This document shows positions 27,870-36,440 of a stretch of 64,000 bases of DNA, piece after piece. The position numbers and the translations under genes were made by a program. Origin of the DNA: Sulfotelmatobacter sp049792875 (GTDB taxonomy: Bacteria > Acidobacteriota > Terriglobia > Terriglobales > Acidobacteriaceae); contig JBARBI010000031.1 in the NCBI GenBank assembly GCA_049792875.1, positions 1-64,000 on the forward strand. Reading direction: 5' to 3'. The notes below the pieces were generated by a model, which was given only the letters and a program-made list of their open reading frames with translations, searched no databases and was not told where the DNA came from. Numbering within the stretch: position 1 is the first letter of the stretch; every line of letters begins with the position of its first letter.

Positions 27870-28739
27870 TCAAGAGGAGAGCGTGAAGATCACGGTGATC
27901 GTGGTCTCGACCTCTACCGGTTGCCCATTCAAAAGGTACGGTTTGTAATGCCACTGTCTGACTGCGGCAAGGGCAGCGGGCACGAGCATGGGGTGGCCGC
28001 TGACCAACTGCAGGTTCTGGATCTGGCCGTTGCCGTCGATGATGGCGTTCAACACCACATCACCCTGAACTCGAGCTGCCCTTGCCAATGGCGGATAGGT
28101 CGGTTCGACCCGATGAATCAGCAGTCCCTTGGTTACGCCACCAGAAATGCGGATGCGCTGCGGAGTCGCAGGCACGAACTTCGGAACCGCCGCGAGGCTC
28201 GACGTGGAGCTGATGACACTGCCAATCACGCCTCCCATTTGTCCGCCCGGAATCCCTCCGGGGACGCCTCCTACCACTCCTCCGGCAGCGGGCATCGGCG
28301 GTGGTGCTTCCTCTTCCTTAATCATCTGAATCTTCTCAGGAATCTTGGTGGGCGTACGCAACTGCCCGCTGTTGAGCATGTCGGTCTGAATCTGTCGGAC
28401 TACCCGCTGCACCTGTGCGGCCGGGGGAGGGGGCGGTGGTGGTGGCGGCGGCGCCACGAGAAACGTCAGCAATTGCGCTTTGGGCAAGTCCTCGGTGAAC
28501 ATCAGCGGGACGGCTAACATGACCAGAATTGCCAAACAATTCAAAATAAATGAAGTTGTCGTCGCGAATGCCTTGCGCTTCCTCTGCGTTCCAAATTCCA
28601 GCAGGCTGTCGGAAAACATGGGCCGCGGCTGCAGCGGTGGCCCCGTGACGAGTGGTGAACGTGGCAGGACTGCGGCTGTTCCGCCGATTGTCGGCTTTAC
28701 TTCCTGAACTTCTGGTTCATGGACTTCAATTGTGCCCAT
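27870..28739 (-). CDS. TonB family energy-transducing protein
   Basis: The 289-residue protein has an N-terminal cytoplasmic part, one membrane anchor (SFILNCLAILVMLAVPLMF, ~residues 60-80), a proline-rich spacer with a run of ten prolines, and a C-terminal TonB domain with VEPTYPPLARAARVQGDVVLNA and VRQWHYKPYLLNGQPVE. It would transmit membrane energy to outer-membrane receptors. ATG 28739 has GGAGGT six bases upstream. No ExbB/ExbD genes are near. It is the first gene of the run leading through OsmC to the vor genes and has a CRP/FNR-type site 154 bases upstream. Confidence 0.88.
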   Translation of the reverse strand: MGTIEVHEPEVQEVKPTIGGTAAVLPRSPLVTGPPLQPRPMFSDSLLEFGTQRKRKAFATTTSFILNCLAILVMLAVPLMFTEDLPKAQLLTFLVAPPPPPPPPPPAAQVQRVVRQIQTDMLNSGQLRTPTKIPEKIQMIKEEEAPPPMPAAGGVVGGVPGGIPGGQMGGVIGSVISSTSSLAAVPKFVPATPQRIRISGGVTKGLLIHRVEPTYPPLARAARVQGDVVLNAIIDGNGQIQNLQLVSGHPMLVPAALAAVRQWHYKPYLLNGQPVEVETTITVIFTLSS

Positions 28740-28885
28740 CGCTACCTCCAGCTTCACCCCTGCCTCGACTGCTCTCGATGCCGTCGTGCCAGGGGGGGAT
28801 GTGCCTAGCGGTCACATCTCCGCTTTCTCCAAGGACATCTTCCTCGAAGCCGTCTGATGGGCAAATGGCCCTCATCACGGTTCCT

Positions 28886-28901
28886 CGTGATCGCAATCAC
28901 G
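28886..28901. promoter_or_regulatory. CRP/FNR-type site upstream of the tonB-vor run
   Basis: CGTGATCGCAATCACG is a perfect inverted repeat with the GTGA-N6-TCAC core, centred 154 bases before the TonB start. The interval 28758-29324 contains no other gene that I can support. Confidence 0.5.
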
Positions 28902-29324
28902 GTTTTAGCATTCGTGGCTAAACCAATGTAAAAAGGGCAGATGGATGGAGAGTAAGCTGCGTAGGTGGCATTTCGACGCAGTCGACACCACCGCGAAGAA
29001 GAAGCAAAGGTGGAAGGCGGACGACCGAATGTCGAACCTCAAAGGCCGGACTGCACTTCCCTAACGTTGACCGGTCCCAATCGCAGACGCCGGGCGCCTC
29101 CGACTTTCGGCCCATGCACCTCTGGTGCATACATTTGACAAATTGTTTGCGGCTCCCGGACACAGCGGTGGTAGCATCTGTTTCACAATAATTACACTGT
29201 CTCAGAATGGTGGTACCCAGCCGATTCGCTGTCTCACAGCGATCGGCGGAGCGCACAGGAAAAAGATGAACATCCTCAGCGGCCCGTCGCAGCGTTTGTT
29301 CGTTGGCCCTCAAGGGATCACCGT

Positions 29325-29507
29325 ATGAACGGGTCGCAAGAGAAACAGGCTCAGGACCTTAGGAACCTGCTCGAGGAACTGTACAAGCTTCTGGAGATGT
29401 ATGCGCCGGTTTGGTACACAGAAGAACTCCACAACAACCTGCTGGCTGCGCTGAAAACACCCGACAAGCAAGAATCTCCCGCCTCGCACATAAAGCAGGC
29501 GGTGTAA
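29325..29507 (+). CDS. Possible small protein, 60 residues
   Basis: ATG 29325 follows AAGGGA with an eight-base gap. The product is charged and helical (EKQAQDLRNLLEELYKLLEMYAPVWYTEELHNNLLAAL), with no known family that I recognise. The good ribosome site, the amphipathic helix and the location in an otherwise empty 1.1-kb gap suggest a real gene. No neighbour shares its strand nearby, so function cannot be inferred. Confidence 0.45.
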   Translation: MNGSQEKQAQDLRNLLEELYKLLEMYAPVWYTEELHNNLLAALKTPDKQESPASHIKQAV

Positions 29508-29651
29508 CCCCAGAGCCCTGATCCTCGTGCAGGCTCTATTTTTCACCAGGTCATAACCGTGTCGTCCGCTTTCGTGATTGCCTTCATGATGCAAGCCCTG
29601 TCCCTTTCTCCGCCTCTGAGTTCACAGGGAATCGCGTGCGGACGGCGCTAG

Positions 29652-29789
29652 CAGGCTGCGGAAAACTCGGAACGCCCACGTTTCCGTGGAAGAGCGGCCC
29701 TTCAGGGCCGCGTAAAGCACATGGAATCAATGCGGGCTTTAGCCCCTGTGGTCGTCTGTGGCGTGGCAACGGACTTTTTCCGCAGCCTG
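29652..29789. repeat. 138-bp element with terminal inverted repeats enclosing a family B palindrome
   Basis: CAGGCTGCGGAAAA (29652-29665) and TTTTCCGCAGCCTG (29776-29789) are perfect 14-bp inverted repeats. Between them lie GCGGCCCTTCAGGGCCGC and GGGCTTTAGCCC with CGTTTCCGTGGAAGAG, the family B sequence also found at 6316 and, inverted, at 17031. The layout is that of a miniature, non-autonomous mobile element. No transposase in the window has matching ends. Confidence 0.6.
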
Positions 29790-29853
29790 GTAGGTATGGG
29801 CGCGGGCTGATGGTGATCTACGACCTAGGGTGTTTGTGCGGCGGAGAAAGAAA

Positions 29854-29928
29854 TGGAGCGGGAGACCGGGATCGAACCGGCGACATCCAGCTTGGGAAGC
29901 TGGCGTTCTACCGCTGAACTACTCCCGC
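29854..29928 (-). tRNA. tRNA-Gly (anticodon CCC)
   Basis: Read on the minus strand from 29928, the acceptor arm GCGGGAG pairs with CTCCCGC. The D arm contains AGTTCAGCGGTAGAA, the anticodon arm is CCAGC-TTCCCAA-GCTGG, giving anticodon CCC, and the T arm is CCGGTTCGATCCCGG. A discriminator T and an encoded CCA end (29854-29856) follow. All arms pair, so the gene looks functional. It reads the GGG glycine codon. Confidence 0.95.
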
Positions 29929-30177
29929 TCAGGGCCGTCAACGAAGCTAGCTTATCACCGCGGGGAGTTGCTCACAACCTGGCGCGGCTACGTTGCCGGG
30001 ATACCGACTGGGAGCTGACTGGACTTATGGCCAGCGGGTTGCGCCTCTTGCTCCGACGTTCCGGGGACAGCCGGCGAGACGCCTGCGCCGCTCGTCATCG
30101 ACTGCCTGCCATCCTTAGCCTGCATTTTCTTTGCGGCTGCATTACTATGTTCGTCGCGCTTGAGGACACCCAACAAC

Positions 30178-31845
30178 ATGGCTGGAAATGCTCCCTCTTC
30201 TAAAACAACGGGCGACCGCCGCGCTTTTCTGCAGACTGCCTTGACCGCCGGCGCGGCGGCGATGATCCATCCCGCGCTCAGCCCGGCACTCAGCGCAGGC
30301 CGGGAGATCGCGTCGTCCGCCGTTGCGATCGCCGCCGAGGTCAAGCCATTCGAACTCGAAGAGATCACCATTACGGAACTACAGGATGGGATGGCATCCG
30401 GCAAATATACGGCGCGCTCATTGGTCGAAAAATACACGGTGCGCGTTAATGAAATCGACAAGCGCGGGCCGGCGGTGAACGCCATCATCGAACTCAATCC
30501 GGATGCGCTCTCCATTGCCGAGACGCTCGATCAGGAGCGCAAGGCTAAGGGGCCGCGAGGACCGCTGCATGGGGTCCCAGTGCTGATCAAGGACAATATC
30601 GACACGGCAGACCACATGATGACCACAGCCGGATCGCTGGCTCTGGTGGGCTCGAAACCGGCGAAGGATGCTTTCGTGGCGCAGAGGTTGCGAGCGGCGG
30701 GCGCGGTGATTCTGGGCAAGACCAATCTCAGCGAGTGGGCGAACATTCGTTCCAGCCACTCGGTCAGCGGATGGAGCGGGCGCGGTGGTCTGACGAAGAA
30801 CCCCTACGCGCTCGACCGCAATGCTTGTGGTTCCAGTTCGGGCACGGGCGCGGGCATTTCCGCGAACTTGGCTGCCGTCGGGATTGGAACTGAAACTGAT
30901 GGGTCCATTGTTTGTCCGTCGTCGTCGAACGGACTTGCGGGAATCAAACCCACGGTGGGCCTGGTCAGCCGCGCCGGCATTATCCCGATTTCCCATAGCC
31001 AGGACGGCGCGGGACCGATGTGCCGCACGGTGCGCGATGCGGCGATTCTGCTGGGTGCGCTCACCGGCGTCGATCCTGACGACGCGGCCACGGCGGCCAG
31101 TGCGGGCAAATCGCGGACCGATTATGCGCAGTACTGCGATCCGAAGGGCCTCAATGGTGCCCGCATCGGCGTGGCGCGAAGATTTTTTGGCTTCAACGAT
31201 GCCGTGGATGCACTCATGGAGCAGTCCCTCGACGTGCTCAAAAAGCAGGGGACTACGCTGGTGGACCCGGCCGACATCGAAACTCTGGGCAAGTTTGACG
31301 AGAGCGAATTATTAGTCTTCCTGTACGAACTGAAAACCGACCTGAACACCTACCTGGCGCGACTCGGCCCGGGCGCGCCGGTGCATTCCTTGAAAGAGGT
31401 CATCGAATTCAATGAACGAAACCGGCAAAAAGAAATGCCCTACTTCGGGCAGGACTTATTCTTGAAAGCCCAGGCCAAGGGACCACTTACAGAAAAAGAA
31501 TATGTCGACGGGCTGGCGAAGAATCATCAATTGGCCCGCACCGAGGGCATCGACGCGCTCATGGATAAATATCACCTTGACGCCATTGTGGCTCCCACCG
31601 GGGGGCCGGCGTGGCTTACGGATTTGGTCAATGGTGATCATGTGGCGGGGGGCAGTTCGAACGCCGCCGCCGTCGCGGGTTATCCCAACATGAACGTGAC
31701 CGCCGGCTTCGTCTCCGGGTTGCCGGTGGGCATCTCATTCTTCGGGCGCGCGTGGAGCGAGCCTACCTTAATCAAGCTGGCTTACTCGTTCGAGCAAGCC
31801 ACGAAGGCTCGGCAGGCACCGCGATTTTTGGCCAGCGTCGGATAG
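30178..31845 (+). CDS. Tat-exported amidase (amidase signature family)
   Basis: The 555-residue enzyme starts with a twin-arginine signal (DRRAFLQTALTAGAAAM, ~residues 13-30), so it is probably exported folded. The Ser-Ser-Lys catalytic set is present: Lys in GVPVLIKDNID (~135), the glycine/serine loop ACGSSSGTGAGISANLAAVGIGTETDGS (split here by the motif, ~ 215-240; Ser-cis-Ser nucleophile region), and ISHSQDGAGPMCRTVRD. C-terminal AGYPNMNVTAGF is also typical. It hydrolyses a carboxamide that cannot be named from sequence. ATG 30178 is preferred over a TTG six codons upstream. Confidence 0.9.
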   Translation: MAGNAPSSKTTGDRRAFLQTALTAGAAAMIHPALSPALSAGREIASSAVAIAAEVKPFELEEITITELQDGMASGKYTARSLVEKYTVRVNEIDKRGPAVNAIIELNPDALSIAETLDQERKAKGPRGPLHGVPVLIKDNIDTADHMMTTAGSLALVGSKPAKDAFVAQRLRAAGAVILGKTNLSEWANIRSSHSVSGWSGRGGLTKNPYALDRNACGSSSGTGAGISANLAAVGIGTETDGSIVCPSSSNGLAGIKPTVGLVSRAGIIPISHSQDGAGPMCRTVRDAAILLGALTGVDPDDAATAASAGKSRTDYAQYCDPKGLNGARIGVARRFFGFNDAVDALMEQSLDVLKKQGTTLVDPADIETLGKFDESELLVFLYELKTDLNTYLARLGPGAPVHSLKEVIEFNERNRQKEMPYFGQDLFLKAQAKGPLTEKEYVDGLAKNHQLARTEGIDALMDKYHLDAIVAPTGGPAWLTDLVNGDHVAGGSSNAAAVAGYPNMNVTAGFVSGLPVGISFFGRAWSEPTLIKLAYSFEQATKARQAPRFLASVG

Positions 31846-31858
31846 ACCTCAGCACGAA

Positions 31859-32572
31859 CTACAGGTCTGGCCCGTTGCCGTCGACCATGGCTTTAAGGTT
31901 GAAGCCGACGCGAATCTCAACATCACCGCCTTGTTCGATAAACCAAGCCTTCGTGTCGTGGGTCGAGATGAACGGTTCACCATCCACCGTTGTCCGAGGA
32001 AAGCGGAACAGGACAGATCGCACCTTGCCGTTGGCCGACCGCGCGAATTCGACGCGCGACGGCGGAATCTTGCGCTTGGGACTGATCCATAAGTAGCACT
32101 TAGACTTCAGAGTTAGTTCCCTCGCTTTGTCGAATCCTGACATGTCCGGTCCGGCGATGGCAACCTGGAATTCGTCGAGAGCTTTCGGTACTTCCATCGT
32201 GGCCGTGTGAGGGCTGCCTAGCAGGACCAGCCTGCGAGCCAACGCCTCGCGCAGCGTGCGCGAGGAGACCCAGCGGATGTAGAACTCCGCAGTTTCAGCC
32301 CCGTCTTCTTTCGATTCCTTGGCGTGGTAGCCACGCAGTTCCATGCCCGAGGGACCTTGATCGGGGACCTCAAACTCCAAGGCTCGCCGGGTGCGCGAAA
32401 AGTGCTTTACCCAGGGTGAATCAAACAATATCTTGCGTACATCACTCCGGTCCCAATCGCCGATGGGCTTTTCACGCCAGGGCCCGTCTGCACGAAGAGT
32501 GTCGGTTGCGAGCAGGGCCAGTACGACGAGCAAGAGCCGTCTCAGGCCGCGAAAGTATGGGAATTTGATCAA
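31859..32572 (-). CDS. Secreted protein of unknown function
   Basis: The 237-residue protein has a signal peptide (LRRLLLVVLALLATDTLRA, ~residues 10-28). The mature part is mixed alpha/beta and contains WREKPIGDWDRSDVRKILFDSPWVK and FYIRWVSSRTLREALARR. I associate this pattern with secreted GWxTD-neighbourhood proteins of Acidobacteriota, but I do not recognise a named family. It is convergent with the amidase gene. ATG 32572 is the only start that includes the full signal peptide. Confidence 0.7.
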   Translation of the reverse strand: MIKFPYFRGLRRLLLVVLALLATDTLRADGPWREKPIGDWDRSDVRKILFDSPWVKHFSRTRRALEFEVPDQGPSGMELRGYHAKESKEDGAETAEFYIRWVSSRTLREALARRLVLLGSPHTATMEVPKALDEFQVAIAGPDMSGFDKARELTLKSKCYLWISPKRKIPPSRVEFARSANGKVRSVLFRFPRTTVDGEPFISTHDTKAWFIEQGGDVEIRVGFNLKAMVDGNGPDL

Positions 32573-32754
32573 GCCCCAGTCCTACTCCGCGCTTGCCGCT
32601 AGAGTGGGTTCCGGCCAAGCCGGACTTGCTGAGTCAGATACCTCGTTCGGGCGTCAGGCGCAGACCCGACCATTCTACTGCCTACCAGGGGGATATTCTT
32701 CGCAACTCCTACTTGGCTCTTCCATGTTAGCCTTGACTTATGAGGGGGTAATAA

Positions 32755-32985
32755 ATGACCAACCTGAACAAGGTAGTCAGTTCCCTGCGGAACGAGTACA
32801 CCCGTCTCGAAAAGGAGATGGGAAAAGTGGGGAAAGCGCTGGAAGCGCTCGGCCATGCCGGCGGGAAGAAGCTCAAGAATACCGGACGCACCTTGAGCAA
32901 AGAAGCCCGCAATCGGATCGCCGCCGCGCAAAGACTGCGCTGGGCGAAAGTGCGGAAGCAAGCCGCCAAGCTAGTCAAGTCGTAA
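32755..32985 (+). CDS. Small basic helical protein
   Basis: ATG 32755 follows GAGGGGG by six bases, a strong site. The 76-residue product has a heptad-like N-terminal half (VVSSLRNEYTRLEKEMGKVGKALEAL) and a very basic C-terminal half with LSKEARNRIAAAQRLRWAKVRKQ. The latter motif recurs in small hypothetical and nucleoid-like proteins, which suggests a coiled-coil dimer with a nucleic-acid-binding tail. No direct evidence of the target is visible. Confidence 0.7.
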   Translation: MTNLNKVVSSLRNEYTRLEKEMGKVGKALEALGHAGGKKLKNTGRTLSKEARNRIAAAQRLRWAKVRKQAAKLVKS

Positions 32986-33137
32986 CTGCAGTCATTTCGC
33001 AAGCACCGCAGACGGCCTCGTTCGTAACCTCTCCCAAGACTTACGAGCGGGGCTTCGCGGGGCTCAACAACAGACAGTAACTGCGGAATTTTCCCGTCTC
33101 TCGTGAAGTGTCCAAAACCCTTCGCTACAGAATTGAG

Positions 33138-33188
33138 TGTCATCTTGAGCGAAGCGAAAGAACTGTGCAATCGCGCGTCCAAATGACA
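33138..33188. repeat. Short copy of the TGTCATTCTGAG repeat, family A
   Basis: TGTCATCTTGAGCGAAGCGA at the left and AATGACA at the right match the family A ends, with an internal deletion. It lies 35-85 bases from the stop of the ABC-2 permease gene. Confidence 0.5.
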
Positions 33189-33222
33189 GAGCGGATCTGG
33201 GACGCGGTTACGAGAGGCACAC

Positions 33223-34335
33223 TTAGGTCCAGCGGAACCATTTCAGCGCCAGCACAAACGAAATTCCACCCCACAGACCCAGCACCAGCAAGCGCGGCCA
33301 TTGCTGCAGGAGCGGCGTGCCTTCCAGGATGCTGGCCCGCAGTGCGTCGTTAAGCGCAGTCAGGGGCAACGCCTTGATCAGGGGATGGATGACCGCCGGG
33401 AATCGCTCGTAGGAAAAAAACACGCCCGAGAAAATCCACATCGGCATCCTGACCAGGTTGATGAGGCCGCTGATGCTCTCAATTTTTTGCGCGCGGCTTG
33501 CGGTCAGGAGGCCAACGCCACCGAAGGTGAGCGATCCCAAACCCCCGAGCAGCGCGATCGAGAATACCGACCCGAGCACACGCATGTGAAAGAAGATGAC
33601 GCCAAACACCAGCAGCAGGCCGATTTCAATGACCATCAGCAACAGGCGGCTGGTCATGATCGCCAGCAGGAAATCTCCGCGGCGCATGGGCGTGCCCACA
33701 AAGCGCTTGAGCAGTTTGCGCTGGCGCATATCGACCAGCGCGAACCCGATCCCCCACATGCCGGAGTTCATCAGGTTCATGCCCAGGAGTCCGGGAACCA
33801 GGAAGTCGATGTAGCGGGAGCCCGGCTCGGACGATGTCACCACCGCGGTGGGCACTACGTCTTTTCGTCCGGCAGCGGATTGCAGCGCGTCATTGACCTC
33901 GGCTTTTGCCAGGACGCTTTCGGGACGGGCGGGATCGTAGCGGTATTCCAATTCTCCGTTGCTGTTGGGCTCGATCACGAGATCGAATTTGCCGAGGCGG
34001 AATCCCTTTTGCGCTTCATCCGCCGGCAACGCCTGCATTTTGAAAAGTTCGCGTTGCGGTGAGCGTGCGAGCAGCGATTGCGCGTCTTGTGACCTTGTTC
34101 CTTCCACGACCGCCACCCGCACAACATCCCCAGGTTTGTTGCGGAACGCAATGCCGAGGCCGAGTGCGAGCAACAACGGGAACACGAAAACCCAAAAGAC
34201 GACCTCGGGTTCGCGCTTGAGTTCGAGCAGGCGCGCCATCAGGAGATGGGTGTAGCCGGCCCATCGCCCGTTCCGCCGTGGGACGGCCCGCGGCGCTTGT
34301 CCTGTGGTGACCGGTGTTTCCTGTGCAACGCTCAT
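33223..34335 (-). CDS. ABC-2 type exporter permease
   Basis: The 370-residue protein has one N-terminal membrane segment (VVFWVFVFPLLLALGLGIAF, ~residues 45-65), a large extracytoplasmic domain (~ 70-170), and about five C-terminal segments (including FLVPGLLGMNLMNSGMWGIGF and GLLLVFGVIFFHMRVLG). This is the LptB-independent YadH/DrrB-like ABC-2 architecture. The ATPase gene is 48 bases upstream on the same strand. The pair probably exports a lipid, drug or polyketide; the substrate is unknown. Confidence 0.88.
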   Translation of the reverse strand: MSVAQETPVTTGQAPRAVPRRNGRWAGYTHLLMARLLELKREPEVVFWVFVFPLLLALGLGIAFRNKPGDVVRVAVVEGTRSQDAQSLLARSPQRELFKMQALPADEAQKGFRLGKFDLVIEPNSNGELEYRYDPARPESVLAKAEVNDALQSAAGRKDVVPTAVVTSSEPGSRYIDFLVPGLLGMNLMNSGMWGIGFALVDMRQRKLLKRFVGTPMRRGDFLLAIMTSRLLLMVIEIGLLLVFGVIFFHMRVLGSVFSIALLGGLGSLTFGGVGLLTASRAQKIESISGLINLVRMPMWIFSGVFFSYERFPAVIHPLIKALPLTALNDALRASILEGTPLLQQWPRLLVLGLWGGISFVLALKWFRWT

Positions 34336-34383
34336 AAATTTGATTCCGGCCTACGGACCAACACACCGGCTCCATCCTACGGT

Positions 34384-35316
34384 TCACTGCTCCCGCAGGT
34401 GGCGTCCCGTTAAGCGTACAAATACATCTTCCAAACTGGCTTGCCGCGTGGTCAGATGCTGCAACTGGCTTCCCTCCTTATCGATCGCCTCGAGCAGAGC
34501 AGGAATCGTCAGGTGCGGCTGCTTAACGTTCAGCGCGACCATGCCATCGTCCTCGCGCACCGACTCGACACTGGGCAGACCGCGCCACACCTGTAATGCG
34601 GCGCCGTCACCGTTGCCGCTCGTGGAAAATTCAACCACGTGATGTCCGCCCAGTCGATCGATCAAATCGGCAGGTGAACCCTCGGCAATGATCTGGCCCT
34701 GATCCACGATGGCCAGTCGATCGCACAGGCGCTCGGCTTCATCCATGTAATGCGTGGTGAGCAGGACGGTGCCGCCGTCGCGCTGGAAGGCGCGGATGAT
34801 GTCCCACAACTGGCGGCGGCTTTGGGGATCCAGCCCAGTCGTGGGCTCGTCGAGAAACAGAATCTTTGGATTACACACCAGAGCGGTCGCGACGGCCAGG
34901 CGCTGACGCTGCCCGCCAGACAATTTTCCAACCCAGGAATCGGCTTTCTCAGTGAGTTGCAACTGCTCGAGCACTTCGTTCGACGAGCGCGGTTCGCGGT
35001 AGAAACTGGCGAATAGCTCGATGGTCTCCCGGACGGTGAGTTTCTCCGAAAGACGCGTCTCCTGCAGAGAGATGCCCAGCCACTCGCGCATCTCCCGTTC
35101 GTTCTCGCGCCAGCTGTGGCCGAGGATCGATACCTCGCCGGAAGTTGGAGCGAGCAGGCCTTCGAGGATTTCGATGGTCGTAGTCTTCCCCGCCCCATTC
35201 GGCCCGAGCAGACCGAAGCATTCGCCGGTCTGGATCTCGAGGTTCAGCCCGCGCACGGCCTCGACTTTGCCGTCATAGGTCTTGCGCAGGTCGCGGCATT
35301 GGATGGCGACGGGCAT
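34384..35316 (-). CDS. ABC-2 exporter ATPase
   Basis: The 310-residue subunit has Walker A GPNGAGKTTT (~residues 38-47), a Q-loop in SLQETRLSE, signature LSGGQRQRLA (~134), Walker B ILFLDEPTTGLDP (~154-166) and a switch His in LLTTHYMDEAERL. The C-terminal 80 residues are an accessory domain typical of CcmA/DrrA-type exporters. It is co-transcribed with the permease downstream. Confidence 0.93.
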   Translation of the reverse strand: MPVAIQCRDLRKTYDGKVEAVRGLNLEIQTGECFGLLGPNGAGKTTTIEILEGLLAPTSGEVSILGHSWRENEREMREWLGISLQETRLSEKLTVRETIELFASFYREPRSSNEVLEQLQLTEKADSWVGKLSGGQRQRLAVATALVCNPKILFLDEPTTGLDPQSRRQLWDIIRAFQRDGGTVLLTTHYMDEAERLCDRLAIVDQGQIIAEGSPADLIDRLGGHHVVEFSTSGNGDGAALQVWRGLPSVESVREDDGMVALNVKQPHLTIPALLEAIDKEGSQLQHLTTRQASLEDVFVRLTGRHLREQ

Positions 35317-35569
35317 TCGGTGATTTTATCGAATATTTGGTAAGTCGTCCGTGGAACTCAGCGGAGAGCACTATCCTCCCGAAGCTCGGCGGGCAGCAAG
35401 AGTTCCTCAACTTCAGGACTACTTTTGCGCCTCCGAAGTAGCATTCAACACAATCGTCAAGGGGCCGGGATGATCCGGCTTCAGGCCACCTAGCTCGAAT
35501 TAGCTGCTGCCCGTGCGACAGCATGAGCCTGGTGCCAGAGTCCCCAAAGTTCGAATCATAGATCACAGC

Positions 35570-35663
35570 TGTCATCTTGAGCAAAGCGAAGGACCTGTGT
35601 ACTCGCCGTCAGCGCTGATGCCGCCAGCGAATGCCTCGGTCCTTCGCTTCGCTCAAGATGACA
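35570..35663. repeat. Near-perfect inverted repeat element, family A
   Basis: The left arm 35570-35595 begins TGTCATCTTGAGCAAAGCGA and the right arm 35638-35663 ends TTCGCTCAAGATGACA. They are 26 bases each with one mismatch, enclosing 42 bases. Flanks ATAGATCA and TGATGATCTAT also pair imperfectly. It is the best preserved family A copy. The remainder of the 500-base gap 35317-35817 has no gene that I can support. Confidence 0.7.
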
Positions 35664-35817
35664 GTTGATGATCTATGTCGGAGTGTTGGGCGCACGGGCA
35701 AGAGCATCCCAACGTTTCGTTTGTGTTCTCGTTTGCGGATGTGGTACCGACCGTCGCTGCGAAATGAGTCTTAAAGCGTTGCTACACTTGTTCAGTACGA
35801 AGTGAGGAAACTCCAGG

Positions 35818-36414
35818 ATGAAACGGGCAGCCCTCGGTTTTCGAATGCACTCCGGCTGGGGAGTGCTCATAGCGGTGTCCGGTGACGGCCACTCGGTGGA
35901 GATTTTGGACCGGCGGCGCATTGTCGTCACGGATTCGGGAATGCCCGGGGCCACACAGCCCTATCACTATGGGGCCAGCCTTGAAATCGCAGAGGCGGAG
36001 AGGCACATTGCAAACTGTGCAGCCCTCTCAGAACGTCTGGCTTTGGCGGCGGTCGGAGAGGTGGTTCGGGGATTAGAGCAGCGCAAGTATAGAACTGAAA
36101 AGGCTGCGGTCCTGCTGGCCTCCGGTCGGGCTCTCCCGCCTCTTGCGAAAATTCTTGCAGCGCACCCGCTGATTCATACGGCGGAAGGCGAATTCTTTCG
36201 CAACGTTGTCAGACAAGCCTGTGAACGGTTGAAAATTGCTATCCTGGCAATTCCAGAGCGCGAACTCGAGGAGCGGGCGAAAGCAGTGTTAGGAAAAGAG
36301 GCAGGATTATTGCAGCGCAGGATTACGACTCTGGGAAGGTCTGTCGGCCCGCCCTGGACCAAGGATCACAAGGCGGCCGCGTTGGCCGCGTTGGTGGTGC
36401 TGGCGGACAAGTAG
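35818..36414 (+). CDS. Protein of unknown function, 198 residues
   Basis: The N-terminal half is a beta-rich fold (ALGFRMHSGWGVLIAVSGDGHSVEILDRRRIVV). A helical C-terminal half follows (ERLALAAVGEVVRGLEQRKYRTEKAAVLLASGRALP and RERELEERAKAVLGKEAG-like sequence). There is no signal peptide or membrane segment. I do not recognise a family, though the opening is reminiscent of RNase-H-like folds. ATG 35818 is preceded by a GAGGAAA site. It is followed by a permease gene on the opposite strand. Confidence 0.7.
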   Translation: MKRAALGFRMHSGWGVLIAVSGDGHSVEILDRRRIVVTDSGMPGATQPYHYGASLEIAEAERHIANCAALSERLALAAVGEVVRGLEQRKYRTEKAAVLLASGRALPPLAKILAAHPLIHTAEGEFFRNVVRQACERLKIAILAIPERELEERAKAVLGKEAGLLQRRITTLGRSVGPPWTKDHKAAALAALVVLADK

Positions 36415-36440
36415 GTCATTGCCGCGTCTAGCCAATCGCA

